NCBI RefSeq assembly: GCF_001419745.1
Contig: NZ_LIRJ01000287.1
Coordinates: forward strand, 1 to 37,500
DNA from: Streptomyces silaceus
GTDB taxonomy: Bacteria > Actinomycetota > Actinomycetes > Streptomycetales > Streptomycetaceae
Length of the DNA: 37,500 nucleotides
Direction of reading: 5' to 3'
Both the position numbers and the translations under genes were made by a program. Shown piece after piece: positions 18,723 through 28,973 of the stretch. The notes under the pieces are model-generated. The model worked only from the letters and a program-made list of their open reading frames with translations. It was not told the DNA's origin and searched no databases. Each line of letters starts with the position of its first letter. Within the stretch, counting starts at the first letter, position 1.

Positions 18723-21700
18723 GTGACTGGCTGGCAGTTCTGGGTCGACAGGGGCGGCACCTTCACCGACATCGTCGCGCGGCACCCGGACGGCCGGCTC
18801 CTCACGCACAAACTCCTCTCCGACAACCCGGCCCGCTACCGCGACGCGGCGGTCGCGGGCATCCGGGAGATCCTTTCCTGCGCGGGCTCCGATGGGGGAG
18901 CGGCGTCCGGCACGGGGACGGGGGCGGGCGGCGCCGTGGCCGGCGCGTCCGTCGACGCCGTCCGCATGGGCACCACCGTCGCCACCAACGCCCTCCTGGA
19001 GCGCAAGGGCGAACCCACCGCCCTGGTCGTCACCCGCGGCTTCCGCGACGCCCTGCGCATCGCCTACCAGAACCGCCCCCGGATCTTCGCCCGCGAGATC
19101 GTGCTCCCCGAACTCCTCTACGACCGGGTCATCGAGGTCGACGAGCGCGTGACCGCCGACGGCGACGTGCTGAGCCCGCCCGACCTGGAGGCGCTCGCGG
19201 GGCCGCTGCGCGAGGCGTACGACGACGGCATCCGCGCCGTGGCGGTCGTCTGCATGCACAGCCATCTGTACCCCGCGCACGAACGGGCCATCGGTGAACT
19301 CGCCGTCCGCACGGGCTTCCCGCAGGTCTCGCTCTCCAGCGAGGTCAGCCCCCTGATGAAGCTCGTCCCGCGCGGCGACACGGCGGTCGTCGACGCGTAT
19401 CTGTCACCGGTCCTGCGCCGGTACGTGCGGCACATCGCCGACGCATTACGCGGCGTACGGCTGATGTTCATGCAGTCGAACGGCGGGCTCACCGAGGCGG
19501 GCCGGTTCCGCGGCAAGGACGCGATCCTGTCCGGACCCGCGGGCGGCATCGTGGGCATGGCCCGCATGTCGCGCCTGGCGGGCTTCGACCGTGTCATCGG
19601 CTTCGACATGGGCGGCACGTCCACGGACGTCTCGCACTACGCGGGCGAGTACGAGCGGGTCTTCACCACACAGATCGCCGGGGTACGGCTGCGTGCCCCG
19701 ATGCTCGACATCCACACCGTCGCCGCGGGCGGCGGCTCCGTGCTCCACTTCGACGGCAGCCGCTACCGCGTGGGCCCCGACTCGGCGGGCGCCGACCCCG
19801 GCCCGGCGAGCTACCGCAAGGGCGGCCCGCTGACCGTCACCGACGCGAACGTCGCGCTCGGGCGGGTCCAGCCCGCCCACTTCCCGCAGGTGTTCGGCCC
19901 CGCGGGCGACGAGCCCCTCGACGCCGCGCTCGTACGCGACCGCTTCACCGAGCTGGCCCGTGAGATCCACGCGGCGACGGGCGACGACCGCACGCCCGAG
20001 CAGGTCGCCGAGGGCTATCTGCGGATCGCGGTGGCCAACATCGCGGGCGCGATCAAGCGCATCTCGGTGCAGCAGGGCCACGACGTCACCCGCTACGCCC
20101 TGACCACCTTCGGCGGCGCCGGCGGCCAGCACGCGTGCATGGTCGCCGACTCGCTCGGCATCCGCACCGTCCTGGTGCCCCCGATGGCCGGGGTGCTCTC
20201 CGCCCTCGGCATCGGCCTCGCCGACACCACGGCGATGCGCGAACAGTCCGTGGAGGCGCCCCTGGAGGCGTCGTCGATGCCTCGCGTCCTCCAGGTGGCC
20301 GACGACCTGGCGGCCGCCGCGCGCGCCGAACTCCTCGCCGAGGACGTGCCGGCCGACCGCGTCCACGTCACCCGCCGCGCCCAGCTGCGCTACGACGGCA
20401 CGGACACCACGCTGACCGTCGAGCTCACGGACCCGGCCGCCATGAGCCGCGCCTTCGAGGACCGCCACCGCGCCACCTACTCCTTCACCCTGGACCGCCC
20501 CGTCGTCGTCGAGGCCCTCTCCGTGGAGGCCACCGGACTCACCGAGCCGCCCGACCTCTCCGCCCTCGCGGGCCGGGTGGCGGCGGGCACCCCGCAGCAG
20601 GTCCGCCTGCACACGGGCGGCGCCTGGCGCGACGTACCCCTGCGGCGCCGTGAGGAACTGCCGCCCGGCCGGACCGTCACCGGACCCGCGATCATCGCCG
20701 AGGCCGGCGCGACGACCGTCGTGGACAAGGGCTGGCAGGCGGCGACGACCGAGACGGGCCATCTGGTCATGGAACGCGTGGCGGAGCCGGTGGGTTCCAC
20801 CGCGGGCACCGCCGCCGACCCCGTCCTCCTGGAAGTCTTCAACAACCTCTTCATGTCCATCGCCGAACAGATGGGCGCTCGCCTGGAGTCCACGGCCCAG
20901 TCGGTGAACATCAAGGAGCGGCTCGACTTCTCCTGCGCGCTCTTCGACCCCGACGGCAACCTCGTCGCCAACGCCCCGCACATCCCGGTCCACCTCGGCT
21001 CGATGGGCACCAGCGTGAAGGAGGTCATCGAGCGCCGCGGCAGCACCATGCGCCCCGGTGACACCTACGCCGTCAACGACCCGTACCACGGCGGCACGCA
21101 CCTGCCCGACGTCACCGTCATCACGCCCGTCTTCGACCGGCCGGGGGAGCACGGCACTTCGGAGCAGCGGATCCTCTTCTACGTCGCCTCGCGCGGCCAC
21201 CACGCCGAGATCGGCGGCATCGCCCCCGGCTCCATGCCCGCCGCGAGCCGCACCATCGACGAAGAGGGCATCCTCTTCGACAACTGGCTTCTTGTAGAAG
21301 AGGGCCGCCTCCGCGAGGAGGAGACCCGGAGCCTGCTCACCGACGCGCCCCACCCCTCGCGCAACCCGGACACCAACCTCGCCGACCTGCGCGCGCAGAT
21401 CGCCGCCAACCAGAAGGGCGTCGACGAAGTCGCCCGGATGATCGACAACTTCGGCCTCGACGTCGTCCAGGCGTACATGAAGCACGTCCAGGACAACGCC
21501 GAGGAGTCCGTACGGCGCGTCATCGACGTCCTCGAAGACGGTGAGTTCGCCTATCAAACCGACTCGGGCGCCACCATCCACGTCCGCGTCACCGTGGACC
21601 GGCGCGAGCGCACCGCGACCGTCGACTTCACCGGCACCTCACCCCAGCTCGCCACGAACTTCAACGCCCCCTTCGCGGTGGTCAACGCCGCCGTCCTGTA

Positions 21701-22412
21701 CGTCTTCCGCACCCTCGTGGACGACGACATCCCGCTCAACGACGGCTGCCTGCGCCCCCTGCGCATCATCGTGCCGCCCGGTTCCCTGCTCGCCCCCGAG
21801 CCGCCCGCGGCCGTCGTCGCCGGGAACGTGGAGACCTCACAGGCCATCACGGGCGCGCTGTACGCCGCTCTGGGCGTCCAGGCCGAGGGCTCCGGCACGA
21901 TGAACAACGTCACCTTCGGCAACGACAGCCATCAGTACTACGAGACGGTGGCCTCCGGATCCGGGGCGGGCGACGGCTTCGACGGCGCGCCGGCCGTCCA
22001 GACCCACATGACGAACTCGCGGCTCACCGACCCCGAAGTCCTGGAGTGGCGGCTGCCCGTCCTCCTGGAGGAGTTCGCGGTCCGGCCGGGCAGCGGCGGC
22101 AGCGGGAGGTGGCGCGGCGGGGACGGGGCCGTGCGCCGCATCCGCTTCCGCGAGCCGATGACGGTGTCCACCCTGTCGCAGCACCGCAGGGTCGCGCCGT
22201 ACGGCATGGCGGGCGGCGCCACCGGCGCGCTCGGCGCCAACCGCGTGCTGCGCGCGGACGGCACCGTCCTGGAGCTCGGCGGCAGCGACAGCGCCGACCT
22301 GGGCCCCGGCGACGTACTCGTGATCGAAACCCCCGGCGGGGGCGGCTACGGACCGGCTCCGCGCGACACCACGGATCCAGGAGAAGTGAGCGATGATCTT
22401 CAGGCGTTCTGA
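18723..22412 (+). CDS. 5-oxoprolinase / hydantoinase A-B fusion inside the conservon; contains a TTA codon
   Basis: A 1229-residue enzyme of the ATP-dependent 5-oxoprolinase (OPLAH) and N-methylhydantoinase family. The HyuA-like half, about residues 1-690, carries [51 protein letters not shown] and [20 protein letters not shown]. The HyuB-like half, about 700-1215, carries [53 protein letters not shown] and TPGGGGYG. The full-length fusion fits cleavage of 5-oxoproline to glutamate with ATP, but a hydantoin substrate is possible. The start is GTG, 25 bp after cvnC with no terminator. The last 20 bp overlap cvnD, whose SD (AGGAGA, 22379-22384) lies inside this gene. Leu242 is encoded by TTA at 19446-19448, the rare codon read by the developmental bldA tRNA in Streptomyces. 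Confidence 0.9.
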   Translation: MTGWQFWVDRGGTFTDIVARHPDGRLLTHKLLSDNPARYRDAAVAGIREILSCAGSDGGAASGTGTGAGGAVAGASVDAVRMGTTVATNALLERKGEPTALVVTRGFRDALRIAYQNRPRIFAREIVLPELLYDRVIEVDERVTADGDVLSPPDLEALAGPLREAYDDGIRAVAVVCMHSHLYPAHERAIGELAVRTGFPQVSLSSEVSPLMKLVPRGDTAVVDAYLSPVLRRYVRHIADALRGVRLMFMQSNGGLTEAGRFRGKDAILSGPAGGIVGMARMSRLAGFDRVIGFDMGGTSTDVSHYAGEYERVFTTQIAGVRLRAPMLDIHTVAAGGGSVLHFDGSRYRVGPDSAGADPGPASYRKGGPLTVTDANVALGRVQPAHFPQVFGPAGDEPLDAALVRDRFTELAREIHAATGDDRTPEQVAEGYLRIAVANIAGAIKRISVQQGHDVTRYALTTFGGAGGQHACMVADSLGIRTVLVPPMAGVLSALGIGLADTTAMREQSVEAPLEASSMPRVLQVADDLAAAARAELLAEDVPADRVHVTRRAQLRYDGTDTTLTVELTDPAAMSRAFEDRHRATYSFTLDRPVVVEALSVEATGLTEPPDLSALAGRVAAGTPQQVRLHTGGAWRDVPLRRREELPPGRTVTGPAIIAEAGATTVVDKGWQAATTETGHLVMERVAEPVGSTAGTAADPVLLEVFNNLFMSIAEQMGARLESTAQSVNIKERLDFSCALFDPDGNLVANAPHIPVHLGSMGTSVKEVIERRGSTMRPGDTYAVNDPYHGGTHLPDVTVITPVFDRPGEHGTSEQRILFYVASRGHHAEIGGIAPGSMPAASRTIDEEGILFDNWLLVEEGRLREEETRSLLTDAPHPSRNPDTNLADLRAQIAANQKGVDEVARMIDNFGLDVVQAYMKHVQDNAEESVRRVIDVLEDGEFAYQTDSGATIHVRVTVDRRERTATVDFTGTSPQLATNFNAPFAVVNAAVLYVFRTLVDDDIPLNDGCLRPLRIIVPPGSLLAPEPPAAVVAGNVETSQAITGALYAALGVQAEGSGTMNNVTFGNDSHQYYETVASGSGAGDGFDGAPAVQTHMTNSRLTDPEVLEWRLPVLLEEFAVRPGSGGSGRWRGGDGAVRRIRFREPMTVSTLSQHRRVAPYGMAGGATGALGANRVLRADGTVLELGGSDSADLGPGDVLVIETPGGGGYGPAPRDTTDPGEVSDDLQAF

Positions 22413-22998
22413 GCGAGGCAAGGCACCCGTCGAGCCGGTGACGCTGAAGATCCTCGTGGCGGGCGGCTTCGGCGTCGGCAAGACGACGCTGGTCGGCGCG
22501 GTCAGCGAGATCAAGCCGCTGCGCACCGAGGAGACCCTCAGCGAGGCGGGCCGCCCCGTCGACGACACGAGCGGTGTGGCGGGCAAGCACACCACCACGG
22601 TCGCCATGGACTTCGGCCGCATCACGCTCCGCGAGGACCTGGTCCTCTACCTCTTCGGCACACCGGGCCAGGACCGCTTCTGGTTCCTCTGGGACGAGCT
22701 GGCCACCGGCGCGCTGGGCGCCGTCGTCCTCGCCGACACCCGCCGCCTGGAGGACTGCTTCGCCGCCGTCGACTACTTCGAGCGACGCTCCATACCCTTC
22801 GTGGTCGGCGTCAACTGCTTCGACGACGCCACCCGTTACCCGGCGGACACCGTACGCCAGGCACTCGACCTCGACTCCGAGGTCCCCGTGGTCCTCTGCG
22901 ACGCCCGCGACCGCGAATCGGTCAAGGAGGTCCTCATCGACGTCGTCGAGCACGCGATGACCTCGGCGGCGGCCGCCAGGGAACCGGCGACCACGTGA
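22393..22998 (+). CDS. cvnD: Conservon small GTPase-like protein CvnD
   Basis: A 201-residue Ras-like P-loop protein. The Walker A/G1 motif is GGFGVGKTT (residues 24-32), the G3-like motif GTPGQDRF (89-96), and the G4 position reads VGVNCFDD, giving N-x-x-D without the usual Lys. ATG at 22393 lies within the last 20 bp of the 5-oxoprolinase gene, with AGGAGA 8 bp upstream, so its translation is probably coupled to that gene. Conservon CvnD proteins bind or hydrolyse guanine nucleotide and interact with the roadblock protein CvnB. A strong hairpin follows the stop by 38 bp. Confidence 0.93.
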   Translation: MIFRRSERGKAPVEPVTLKILVAGGFGVGKTTLVGAVSEIKPLRTEETLSEAGRPVDDTSGVAGKHTTTVAMDFGRITLREDLVLYLFGTPGQDRFWFLWDELATGALGAVVLADTRRLEDCFAAVDYFERRSIPFVVGVNCFDDATRYPADTVRQALDLDSEVPVVLCDARDRESVKEVLIDVVEHAMTSAAAAREPATT

Positions 22999-23036
22999 CC
23001 CCCGGGCGGCCCGCCGCCGGCCCGGGAGGCACCCCA

Positions 23037-23070
23037 CGGCCCGTACCCCCGCCGACCGGGGTACGGGCCG
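23037..23070. terminator. Bidirectional hairpin between cvnD and glpK
   Basis: A perfect 13-bp inverted repeat (CGGCCCGTACCCC at 23037-23049 pairing with 23058-23070) with an 8-base loop sits between two convergent genes, 38 bp after cvnD and 13 bp after glpK. It probably ends both transcripts. There is no U-tract on either side. Confidence 0.75.
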
Positions 23071-23083
23071 CGGTCCGGCTCGG

Positions 23084-24604
<1,521 letters not shown>

Positions 24605-24626
24605 GGCTACCCCTAGATGAGACGAC

Positions 24627-25382
24627 TCAGAAGGCTGCGTTGTAGATGAGCCCCGCGAGGGCTCCGCCGATCAGCGGTCCGGCGACCGGAATCCAGGCGT
24701 AGCTCCAGTCGGACGTGCCCTTGTTGGGGATCGGCAGGAACGTGTGCACGAGGCGCGGACCGAGGTCGCGCGCCGGGTTGATGGCATAGCCCGTGGGCCC
24801 GCCCAGGGAGAGGCCGATGCCGACGACCAGGAAGGCCACGATCAGCGTCTGCGTGCCGGACTCGCCGAGCCCCTTGGTGAGTCCGAAGGCGAGGATCGGC
24901 AGCACCAGCGCGACCGTGGCGATCGCCTCGGTGATGAGGTTGGCGACCGGGTTCCGGATCTCGGGGATGGTCGAGAAGATCCCGAGCGTCGGCGTCGGCT
25001 GGTGCACGCCCTCCGAGTCGCCCTTCGCGCCCCGCGTGACATTGGCGTTGAACTGCGCGAGATACACCAGGTACGCGAGGACGGCGCCGAGCATCGCGCC
25101 CACCATCTGCCCGAGCAGATAGATCCAGACCTTGTCCCATTTCCCGGTGTCGATGGCGATGCCCAGCGTCACGGCGGGGTTGAGATGACCGCCGGAGAGC
25201 GGACCTGCGGTGTAGGCCCCCGCGAGCACACCGAAGCCCCACCCGAAGGCGATGACGACCCACCCGGAGGCCTTCGCCTTCGAATGGCTGAGAGTGACGG
25301 CGGCACACACGCCGGCGCCGAGCAGAATCAGGATCGCGGTGCCGATGACCTCACCGACGAAGATGTCCCCATTCGAGTACAT
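24627..25382 (-). CDS. glpF: Glycerol uptake facilitator (aquaglyceroporin)
   Basis: A 251-residue MIP-family channel with about six transmembrane helices. Both pore half-helix motifs are present: [11 protein letters not shown] (NPA at 68-70) and [14 protein letters not shown]. The Asp after the second NPA (NPARD) is typical of glycerol-conducting members rather than strict water channels. Inner segments such as [19 protein letters not shown] and [19 protein letters not shown] are hydrophobic. It lets glycerol diffuse across the membrane to be trapped by GlpK, encoded immediately downstream. Confidence 0.94.
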   Translation of the reverse strand: MYSNGDIFVGEVIGTAILILLGAGVCAAVTLSHSKAKASGWVVIAFGWGFGVLAGAYTAGPLSGGHLNPAVTLGIAIDTGKWDKVWIYLLGQMVGAMLGAVLAYLVYLAQFNANVTRGAKGDSEGVHQPTPTLGIFSTIPEIRNPVANLITEAIATVALVLPILAFGLTKGLGESGTQTLIVAFLVVGIGLSLGGPTGYAINPARDLGPRLVHTFLPIPNKGTSDWSYAWIPVAGPLIGGALAGLIYNAAF

Positions 25383-25746
25383 GGCGGCTCCTAGGCCTTC
25401 GCCCGGGGCGGTGCGCCCCGGCTACTCCGTGAAGGGTGCGTTTCCCACGACTACTGCCTGAATACGCCCGGCTGCTTCAACCGGAGGCAGGGAGTCTCCC
25501 GCGCCCCGCCCGGCGTCCATGACGAGCGTGCCGTCGCAGTCGAATCGCCCCTGGGGGATGCCCCGTCGAGCAGGCCTTTCGTGCCGTCCCATGGCGCGCG
25601 CAGGGGCCCTGGGCGCCGTGGAGCCAACGGTGCAAAGACGCCGACTGACACCCGGAAGTGTTCACCGATGGTGATGGAGCGTCAAGGTCGCGGACGGCAA
25701 CGGTTATCCGGTGGGAGCGCTTCCTCCCGGAGGGTCCGTGAGGGGC
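25383..25746. promoter_or_regulatory. Intergenic region upstream of glpF
   Basis: About 360 bp with no supportable gene. It contains a perfect 8-bp inverted repeat with a 3-base loop in the glpF leader (25403-25421, CCGGGGCG/CGCCCCGG). A small palindrome TCACCGATGGTGA lies at 25662-25674 and may be an operator. The glpF promoter must lie here, but I see no strong -35/-10 pair. The right end is the 3' side of the thiolase-like gene, with a weak GGGAG/CTCCC inverted repeat near 25710. Confidence 0.35.
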
Positions 25747-26937
25747 TCAGCGGACCGCCACGACCGACGAACCGTGCCCGAACAGCCCCTGGTTCGCCGT
25801 GATCCCCACACGTGCCCCATCGATCTGGCGCGCCCCCGCCGTCCCCCTCAACTGCCAGGTCAGTTCGCAGACTTGGGCGATGGCCTGGGCGGGCACGGCC
25901 TCTCCGAAGGAGGCGAGTCCGCCACTGGCGTTCACCGGTATCCGCCCGCCCGGCGTGGTCGCGCCCTCGCGCAGCAGCTTGGCGCCCTCGCCCTCGCCGC
26001 AGAAGGCCAGGTCCTCGTACCACTGCAGTTCCAGGGCGGTGGACAGGTCGTACACCTCCGCCAGGGACACGTCCTCGGGGCCGATGCCCGCTTCCTCGTA
26101 CGCCGCTCGCGCGATGGACGCGCGGAACGTCGTGTCGGCCGGGGGGATGGCCGCCGCCGAGTCCGTGGCGATGTCCGGCAGGTCGAGCGCCGTGGCCGGA
26201 TAGGTCGGCGTGACGGTGGACACCGCGCGGATGCGCACCGGGTCCGGCGCTCCGTGGCGGCGCGCGAAGTCCATGCTGGAGAGCACCAGGGCCGCGGCGC
26301 CGTCCGAGGTGGCGCAGATGTCGAGCAGCCGCAGCGGGTCGGCCACGACCGCCGATGCGGCGACCTCCTCGGCGGTGACGGTCTTGCGGTAGCGCGCGTT
26401 CGCGTTCAGCGCTCCCGCTGCCGCGTTCTTCACCTTGACCTGGGCGAAGTCCTCCAGGGTGTCGCCGTGCACGGCCATGCGGCGGCGGGCGTAGAGCCCG
26501 AAGTACGCGGGGTTGGTCGCCCCGAGGACGCGGAACCGCAGCCAGTCCGGGTCGTCGTGCCGATCCCCGCCGGCGGGCCGGAAGAAGCCCTTGGGGGCGG
26601 CGTCGGCGCCGACCACGAGGACGACGTCGGCCATGCCCGCGAGGATCTGCGTACGCGCCGTCCCGATGGCCTGGGCGCCGGACGCGCACGCCGCGTACAC
26701 GCTCGCCACCCGCGCGCCCTGCCAGCCCAGCGCCTTGGCGAACGTGCCCCCGGCCACGTACCCGGGATAGCCGCCCCGGACCGTGTCCGCGCCGACGATC
26801 GAGCCGACCTCGCGCCAGTCGACACCGGCGTCCGCGAGTGCGGTGCGCGCCGCCACCACGCCGTACTCCACGAAGCTGCGGCCCCACTTCCCCCAGGGGT
26901 GCATGCCCGCGCCCAGCACCGCCACCTCGCCGCTCAT
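25747..26937 (-). CDS. Thiolase-fold lipid-transfer (SCP-x/Ltp2-like) protein lacking thiolase His and second Cys
   Basis: A 396-residue thiolase-superfamily protein. The nucleophile position is present as VYAACASGAQA (Cys84). The C-terminal thiolase motifs are altered: the usual GHPxGA histidine site reads GGLASFGEAVPAQ, and the usual Cys-Gly-Gly motif reads NQGLFGHGSS. This resembles the Ltp2-type proteins that act with a DUF35 protein as aldol lyases in side-chain degradation of CoA thioesters. The real start is the ATG at 26937, which overlaps the stop of the upstream OB-fold gene (ATGA). The longer open frame to 27294 only runs antisense-like through that gene. The substrate is unknown; steroid or branched acyl-CoA compounds are possible. 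Confidence 0.82.
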   Translation of the reverse strand: MSGEVAVLGAGMHPWGKWGRSFVEYGVVAARTALADAGVDWREVGSIVGADTVRGGYPGYVAGGTFAKALGWQGARVASVYAACASGAQAIGTARTQILAGMADVVLVVGADAAPKGFFRPAGGDRHDDPDWLRFRVLGATNPAYFGLYARRRMAVHGDTLEDFAQVKVKNAAAGALNANARYRKTVTAEEVAASAVVADPLRLLDICATSDGAAALVLSSMDFARRHGAPDPVRIRAVSTVTPTYPATALDLPDIATDSAAAIPPADTTFRASIARAAYEEAGIGPEDVSLAEVYDLSTALELQWYEDLAFCGEGEGAKLLREGATTPGGRIPVNASGGLASFGEAVPAQAIAQVCELTWQLRGTAGARQIDGARVGITANQGLFGHGSSVVAVR

Positions 26938-27395
26938 GCGCTCACCCCCACGGGACGCCAGTGCCAGGTCGTCCAGGTCGTCTCGTCGTCCTCGTTCAGC
27001 ACCCCGGGGACGACCTCCACCTCCATGCCGACCTCCAGGTCGGCGACGGAGACCCCCGGAACCGACTGGCCGAGCACCACCATCCGCTCCGCCGCCAGCT
27101 CCACAGCGATCAACGTGTAGGGCTGCCAGGGAAGTTCCGGGTCGGACACATACGGCGCGGGCGGTCGATAGCGCCCGTCGGTGTACGACCAGACGCGCCC
27201 GCGCCGCGACAGCGGCACCTCGACCAGCTCCCCGCCGCCGCAGCCGGGATTGCGGCAGAACGCGTCCTCGCGGGGGAAGAAGACCGCGGCGCACGCCGAG
27301 CAGCGCGTGCCCAGCAGCCGGAAGTCCTCACCCTCCCCGGCGAACCAATCGGCCACTACGGGTGTGCGCGTACGCGACAAGGCTCCTCCAGGCAC
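26934..27395 (-). CDS. DUF35 zinc-ribbon/OB-fold protein
   Basis: A 153-residue protein with an N-terminal rubredoxin-like zinc ribbon (Cys32, Cys35, Cys47, Cys52, in GTRCSACAAVFFPREDAFC and NPGC) followed by an OB-fold (GRVWSYTDGRY, YTLIAVELAAERMVVLGQSV, GMEVEVVPG). Such proteins bind acyl-CoA substrates and pair with a thiolase-fold partner, here encoded directly downstream with a 4-bp overlap. The GTG at 27395 gives the longest frame, but a palindromic operator lies only 4 bp upstream. A TTG at 27380 with GGAGGA just before it, or a GTG nearer 27356, may be the true start. Confidence 0.85.
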   Translation of the reverse strand: MPGGALSRTRTPVVADWFAGEGEDFRLLGTRCSACAAVFFPREDAFCRNPGCGGGELVEVPLSRRGRVWSYTDGRYRPPAPYVSDPELPWQPYTLIAVELAAERMVVLGQSVPGVSVADLEVGMEVEVVPGVLNEDDETTWTTWHWRPVGVSA

Positions 27396-27399
27396 TGGA

Positions 27400-27416
27400 T
27401 CTGACGGAACGTCAGA
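27400..27416. promoter_or_regulatory. Perfect palindromic operator, TetR-type
   Basis: TCTGACG-GAA-CGTCAGA is a 7-bp perfect inverted repeat with a 3-base centre. The CTGACG/CGTCAG form resembles operators of TetR-family regulators of acyl-CoA metabolism in actinobacteria (from memory, not searched). It sits at the 5' end of the OB-fold/thiolase pair. No TetR gene is in the window, so the regulator would be encoded elsewhere. Confidence 0.6.
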
Positions 27417-27445
27417 AGTGTGCCATGGGCAACCGGATTTCGTCA

Positions 27446-27468
27446 GGGGGTGGTCACGACCACCGCCC
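27446..27468 (-). terminator. Hairpin after the VanX-like gene
   Basis: GGTGGT (27449-27454) pairs with ACCACC (27459-27464) around a CACG loop. The stem extends through a one-base bulge to GGG/CCC outside. It begins 2 bp past the stop of the dipeptidase gene on the minus strand. It may end that transcript before the OB-fold gene's control region. Confidence 0.45.
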
Positions 27469-27470
27469 CG

Positions 27471-28286
27471 TCAGTGACCGCCGTGCGACGTCAGCGACCT
27501 CCGTGAGACCGGGAAGTCGAAGTACGTGTCCGGGAACAGCTCCGGCTTGTGCGTGAAGTGCCACCACTCCTCGGGAAGATTGACGAACCCCTCCTTGGCG
27601 AGCACGTTCCTCAACAGGTCCCGGTTGGCCCGCTGCACTCCCGTCACCCGGGGATCGTCCGTGTGCGCCAGGGTGTCGAAGCAGTCGAACCCCGTCCCCA
27701 TGTCCACGGTGTTGTCGGGGAAACGCGCGCTCTGCGGCCCGAAACACGGCGTGAGCGGCTCTCCGGGTACGTACGGACGCGTCGGCACGGCCGGCAGCCG
27801 CACCACCGTCAAGTCCACCGTCGATCCCCGGCTGTGCCCGGACTTCTCCGCGATGTACCCGTCCTCGAACAGCCGCGACTTGTCGACACGGGGATAGAAC
27901 TCGCCCTTCATGCGCTCGTCGCCCAGGTCCTCGGCCCAGCGCACGAAGTGGTTCACGGCCCGCTGCGGGCGGTAGCAGTCGTACACCTTCAGGGAGTAGC
28001 CCTTGCGCAGCAGCGCGCGCTGCGCCTTGTGCAGCGCCTTGGCGGCGGGTCCGGTGAGGACGCACATCGGCTTCTTGTAGCCGTCGATCCGCTCACCCAC
28101 GAAGTTGTGCGGCGTGAAGTAACGCATCTCCTGGATGATCGTCGGGTCGACGTCCCGCAGCGCCACGAACTCCTTCGGAGCCTTCGGCTCGGGCTTCGCG
28201 TGCGCGGGGGAGGGGGCGGCGGCCACGGCCAGCAGGGCGGCGGCGCCTACGGCGAGATTCCGCAGGGCGGGGACAAGTCCTGTCAT
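27471..28286 (-). CDS. Exported D-alanyl-D-alanine dipeptidase, VanX/peptidase M15D-like
   Basis: A 271-residue zinc dipeptidase. The N-terminus MTGLVPALRNLAVGAAALLA with a following AHA cleavage site (residue 30) looks like a secretion signal. The zinc motif SGHSRGSTVDLT gives His151 and Asp158, and EEWWHF gives the catalytic Glu240 and zinc ligand His243. YDCYRPQRAV contains the conserved Arg of VanX. The enzyme would cleave D-Ala-D-Ala or similar dipeptides outside the membrane. VanX for vancomycin resistance is normally cytoplasmic and lies next to vanH and vanA, which are absent here, so cell-wall peptide turnover is more likely. The ATG at 28286 is chosen for the signal peptide and AGGGA upstream; longer frames to 28457 run into the divergent promoter. 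Confidence 0.85.
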   Translation of the reverse strand: MTGLVPALRNLAVGAAALLAVAAAPSPAHAKPEPKAPKEFVALRDVDPTIIQEMRYFTPHNFVGERIDGYKKPMCVLTGPAAKALHKAQRALLRKGYSLKVYDCYRPQRAVNHFVRWAEDLGDERMKGEFYPRVDKSRLFEDGYIAEKSGHSRGSTVDLTVVRLPAVPTRPYVPGEPLTPCFGPQSARFPDNTVDMGTGFDCFDTLAHTDDPRVTGVQRANRDLLRNVLAKEGFVNLPEEWWHFTHKPELFPDTYFDFPVSRRSLTSHGGH

Positions 28287-28359
28287 GTTCCCTGCGTCTA
28301 TCAGGATCACGGCCGCCCGCGAAAGACCGACGCGTCGACGATCGGATACAGTCCGCGGC

Positions 28360-28890
28360 GTGTCCGCATCCCCACATCCCACCAACTCCGTTCCTGGCTC
28401 CCACTGTTCGAGCTGTGGAGCGCCGTACGAAGGCCGGCCGTCCGCCTGGCCCCGCACCTGCGCCGTCTGTGACGCCGTCGCCTACCGCAATCCGCTGCCC
28501 GTGGCGATCGCCCTCCAGCCCGTGTACGACACACAGGGCACCGGCCTGGTCGTCATCACCCGCACCATCGCCCCCGCGCGCGGGGGCGTCGCCCTGCCCG
28601 GCGGGTTCATCGACGACAGGGAGGACTGGCGCGACGCCGTCGTCCGCGAACTCAAGGAAGAGACCGGCATCTGCGCGCAGAGCCGCGACGTCCGCCTGGC
28701 CGACGCCATGAGCGCCCCCGACGGCTACCTGCTGCTCTTCGGCCTCCTGCCCGAACGCCCGGCCGCCGACCTGCCGCCCTCCGAACCCACGGACGAGACC
28801 GAAGGCCGGCACACCCTGCGCCGCCCGGAGGAACTCGCCTTCCCGCTCCACACAGTGGCGGCACGCGCGTGGTTCGAGGGCCGCTACTGA
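28360..28890 (+). CDS. Zinc-ribbon Nudix hydrolase
   Basis: A 176-residue Nudix protein. The full Nudix box is present around residue 85 (GFIDDRE, seven residues, then RELKEETGI), matching GX5EX7REUXEEXGU. The N-terminus has two CxxC pairs (CSSCGAPYEG and CAVC), a zinc ribbon as in NudC-like NADH pyrophosphatases. Substrates are nucleoside diphosphates linked to another moiety; which one is not evident. GTG at 28360 has no ribosome-binding site. A -10-like TACAGT (28348-28353) lies 6 bp upstream, indicating a leaderless transcript. It is divergent from the dipeptidase gene. Confidence 0.82.
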   Translation: MSASPHPTNSVPGSHCSSCGAPYEGRPSAWPRTCAVCDAVAYRNPLPVAIALQPVYDTQGTGLVVITRTIAPARGGVALPGGFIDDREDWRDAVVRELKEETGICAQSRDVRLADAMSAPDGYLLLFGLLPERPAADLPPSEPTDETEGRHTLRRPEELAFPLHTVAARAWFEGRY

Positions 28891-28973
28891 CCACGCCCGC
28901 TCGGCCCGGGACCACCCCTGATCCCGTTGTCCCCGCCCGGGACCACCGCTGACCTCGACCGCGTCACCCGAGG

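Noticed and set aside
19446..21581. 711-codon open frame on the - strand opposite the 5-oxoprolinase
   Set aside because: A shadow frame of a strongly conserved enzyme, with no start signal or domain.
27471..28286. Vancomycin resistance cluster
   Set aside because: Only a VanX-like protein is present; there is no vanH, vanA, vanR or vanS nearby, and the protein appears secreted.
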